Of a DNA stretch of 18,331 nt, positions 18,234 through 18,331 are shown in pieces; position 1 is the first letter of the stretch, and the number at the start of each line of letters is the position of its first letter. The position numbers and the translations under genes are program-made. Under the pieces are notes generated by a model. It was not told where the DNA came from. It did not search any database and saw only the letters and a program-made list of their open reading frames with translations. The DNA comes from an uncultured Kiritimatiellota bacterium (GTDB lineage: Bacteria > Verrucomicrobiota > Kiritimatiellia > RFP12 > UBA1067): contig CAKUGW010000058.1 of assembly GCA_934654805.1 (NCBI GenBank), positions 1-18,331 of the forward strand. Reading direction: 5' to 3'.

Positions 18234-18331
18234 GCGCAGGAGAATATGGTATAACCCGAGTTTGCCAGTTTGATTTCTGAAAAAGTCGTTTTCACCCAGT
18301 GGCGACGCGGGGTTGGCGCATATCGCCCTCA
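18234..18331 (+). other. Terminal non-coding 98 bases
   Basis: No gene begins here. The stretch is AT-richer than the coding regions and holds the promoter-like element at 18247-18255. A short GAAAA/TTTTC inverted repeat at 18279-18293 is too weak to call a terminator. Confidence 0.6.
18247..18255 (+). promoter_or_regulatory. Possible extended -10 promoter (TGGTATAAC)
   Basis: TG-n-TATAAC lies 13 nt after the glycosidase stop codon and would drive a gene beyond the window edge. It matches the TGCTATAAT element at 10057 in form. No -35 hexamer was identified, since the expected place lies inside the preceding coding region. Confidence 0.45.

Noticed and set aside
18082..18273. Small + strand gene at the window end
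   Set aside because: Mostly inside the glycosidase gene in another frame, Arg/Ser/Thr-rich, with no ribosome site.
18279..18293. Terminator near the window end
   Set aside because: GAAAA/TTTTC is a weak A-T stem with no GC core, and it lies downstream of a promoter-like element rather than directly after the gene.

Overview
The window is GC-rich, densely coded on the + strand, and made almost entirely of very large secreted proteins. The combination suggests a Gram-negative glycan degrader of the Planctomycetota-Verrucomicrobiota-Chlamydiota group, most likely a gut- or rumen-type Kiritimatiellota-like bacterium. The signs are a Gly/Asn-rich beta-helix surface protein, a BspA-type leucine-rich-repeat protein, a giant beta-propeller/CBM-like protein, an SGNH esterase, a deacetylase/glycosidase fusion and a REP-associated tyrosine transposase. 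This taxonomic guess is an inference from protein style; no marker gene or RNA gene is present.

Layout. 1-38 is a pure C run at the contig edge, probably an artefact. 38-2212 is a 5'-truncated beta-helix surface protein whose frame runs in from the edge through a signal-peptide remnant. 2229-7256 is a multidomain beta-propeller protein whose signal peptide is preceded by two in-frame 45-bp repeats. 7269-8633 is an SGNH/GDSL hydrolase 12 nt downstream, so these two, and perhaps all three, form one transcription unit. 8634-9936 is a mobile island: a RAYT transposase (8925-9752) flanked by GGGGACAGRCCCC-type repeats in opposite orientation on its two sides, with one copy inside the gene and a striking helically phased CTTAAG array in its promoter region. 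9937-10152 holds a good extended -10 promoter and an 8-bp-repeat leader. 10153-13008 is a leucine-rich-repeat surface protein, and 13032-18233, 23 nt after it, is a 1733-residue exported protein joining a polysaccharide deacetylase domain to a clan GH-A-like glycosidase. The last 98 bases hold a promoter-like sequence for a gene outside the window.

How it may work. Both halves pair a repeat-built surface protein (beta-helix or LRR) with large exported carbohydrate-active proteins. The SGNH hydrolase and the deacetylase/glycosidase would suit removal of acyl groups from a decorated glycan followed by backbone cleavage, with the CBM-like and propeller protein binding substrate. The substrate cannot be read from the sequence. 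No tRNA, rRNA, CRISPR array, defence or replication gene was seen. The most unusual points are the repeat-encoded leaders in front of two signal peptides, the phased CTTAAG array, the REP copy inside the transposase gene, and the deacetylase-glycosidase fusion.
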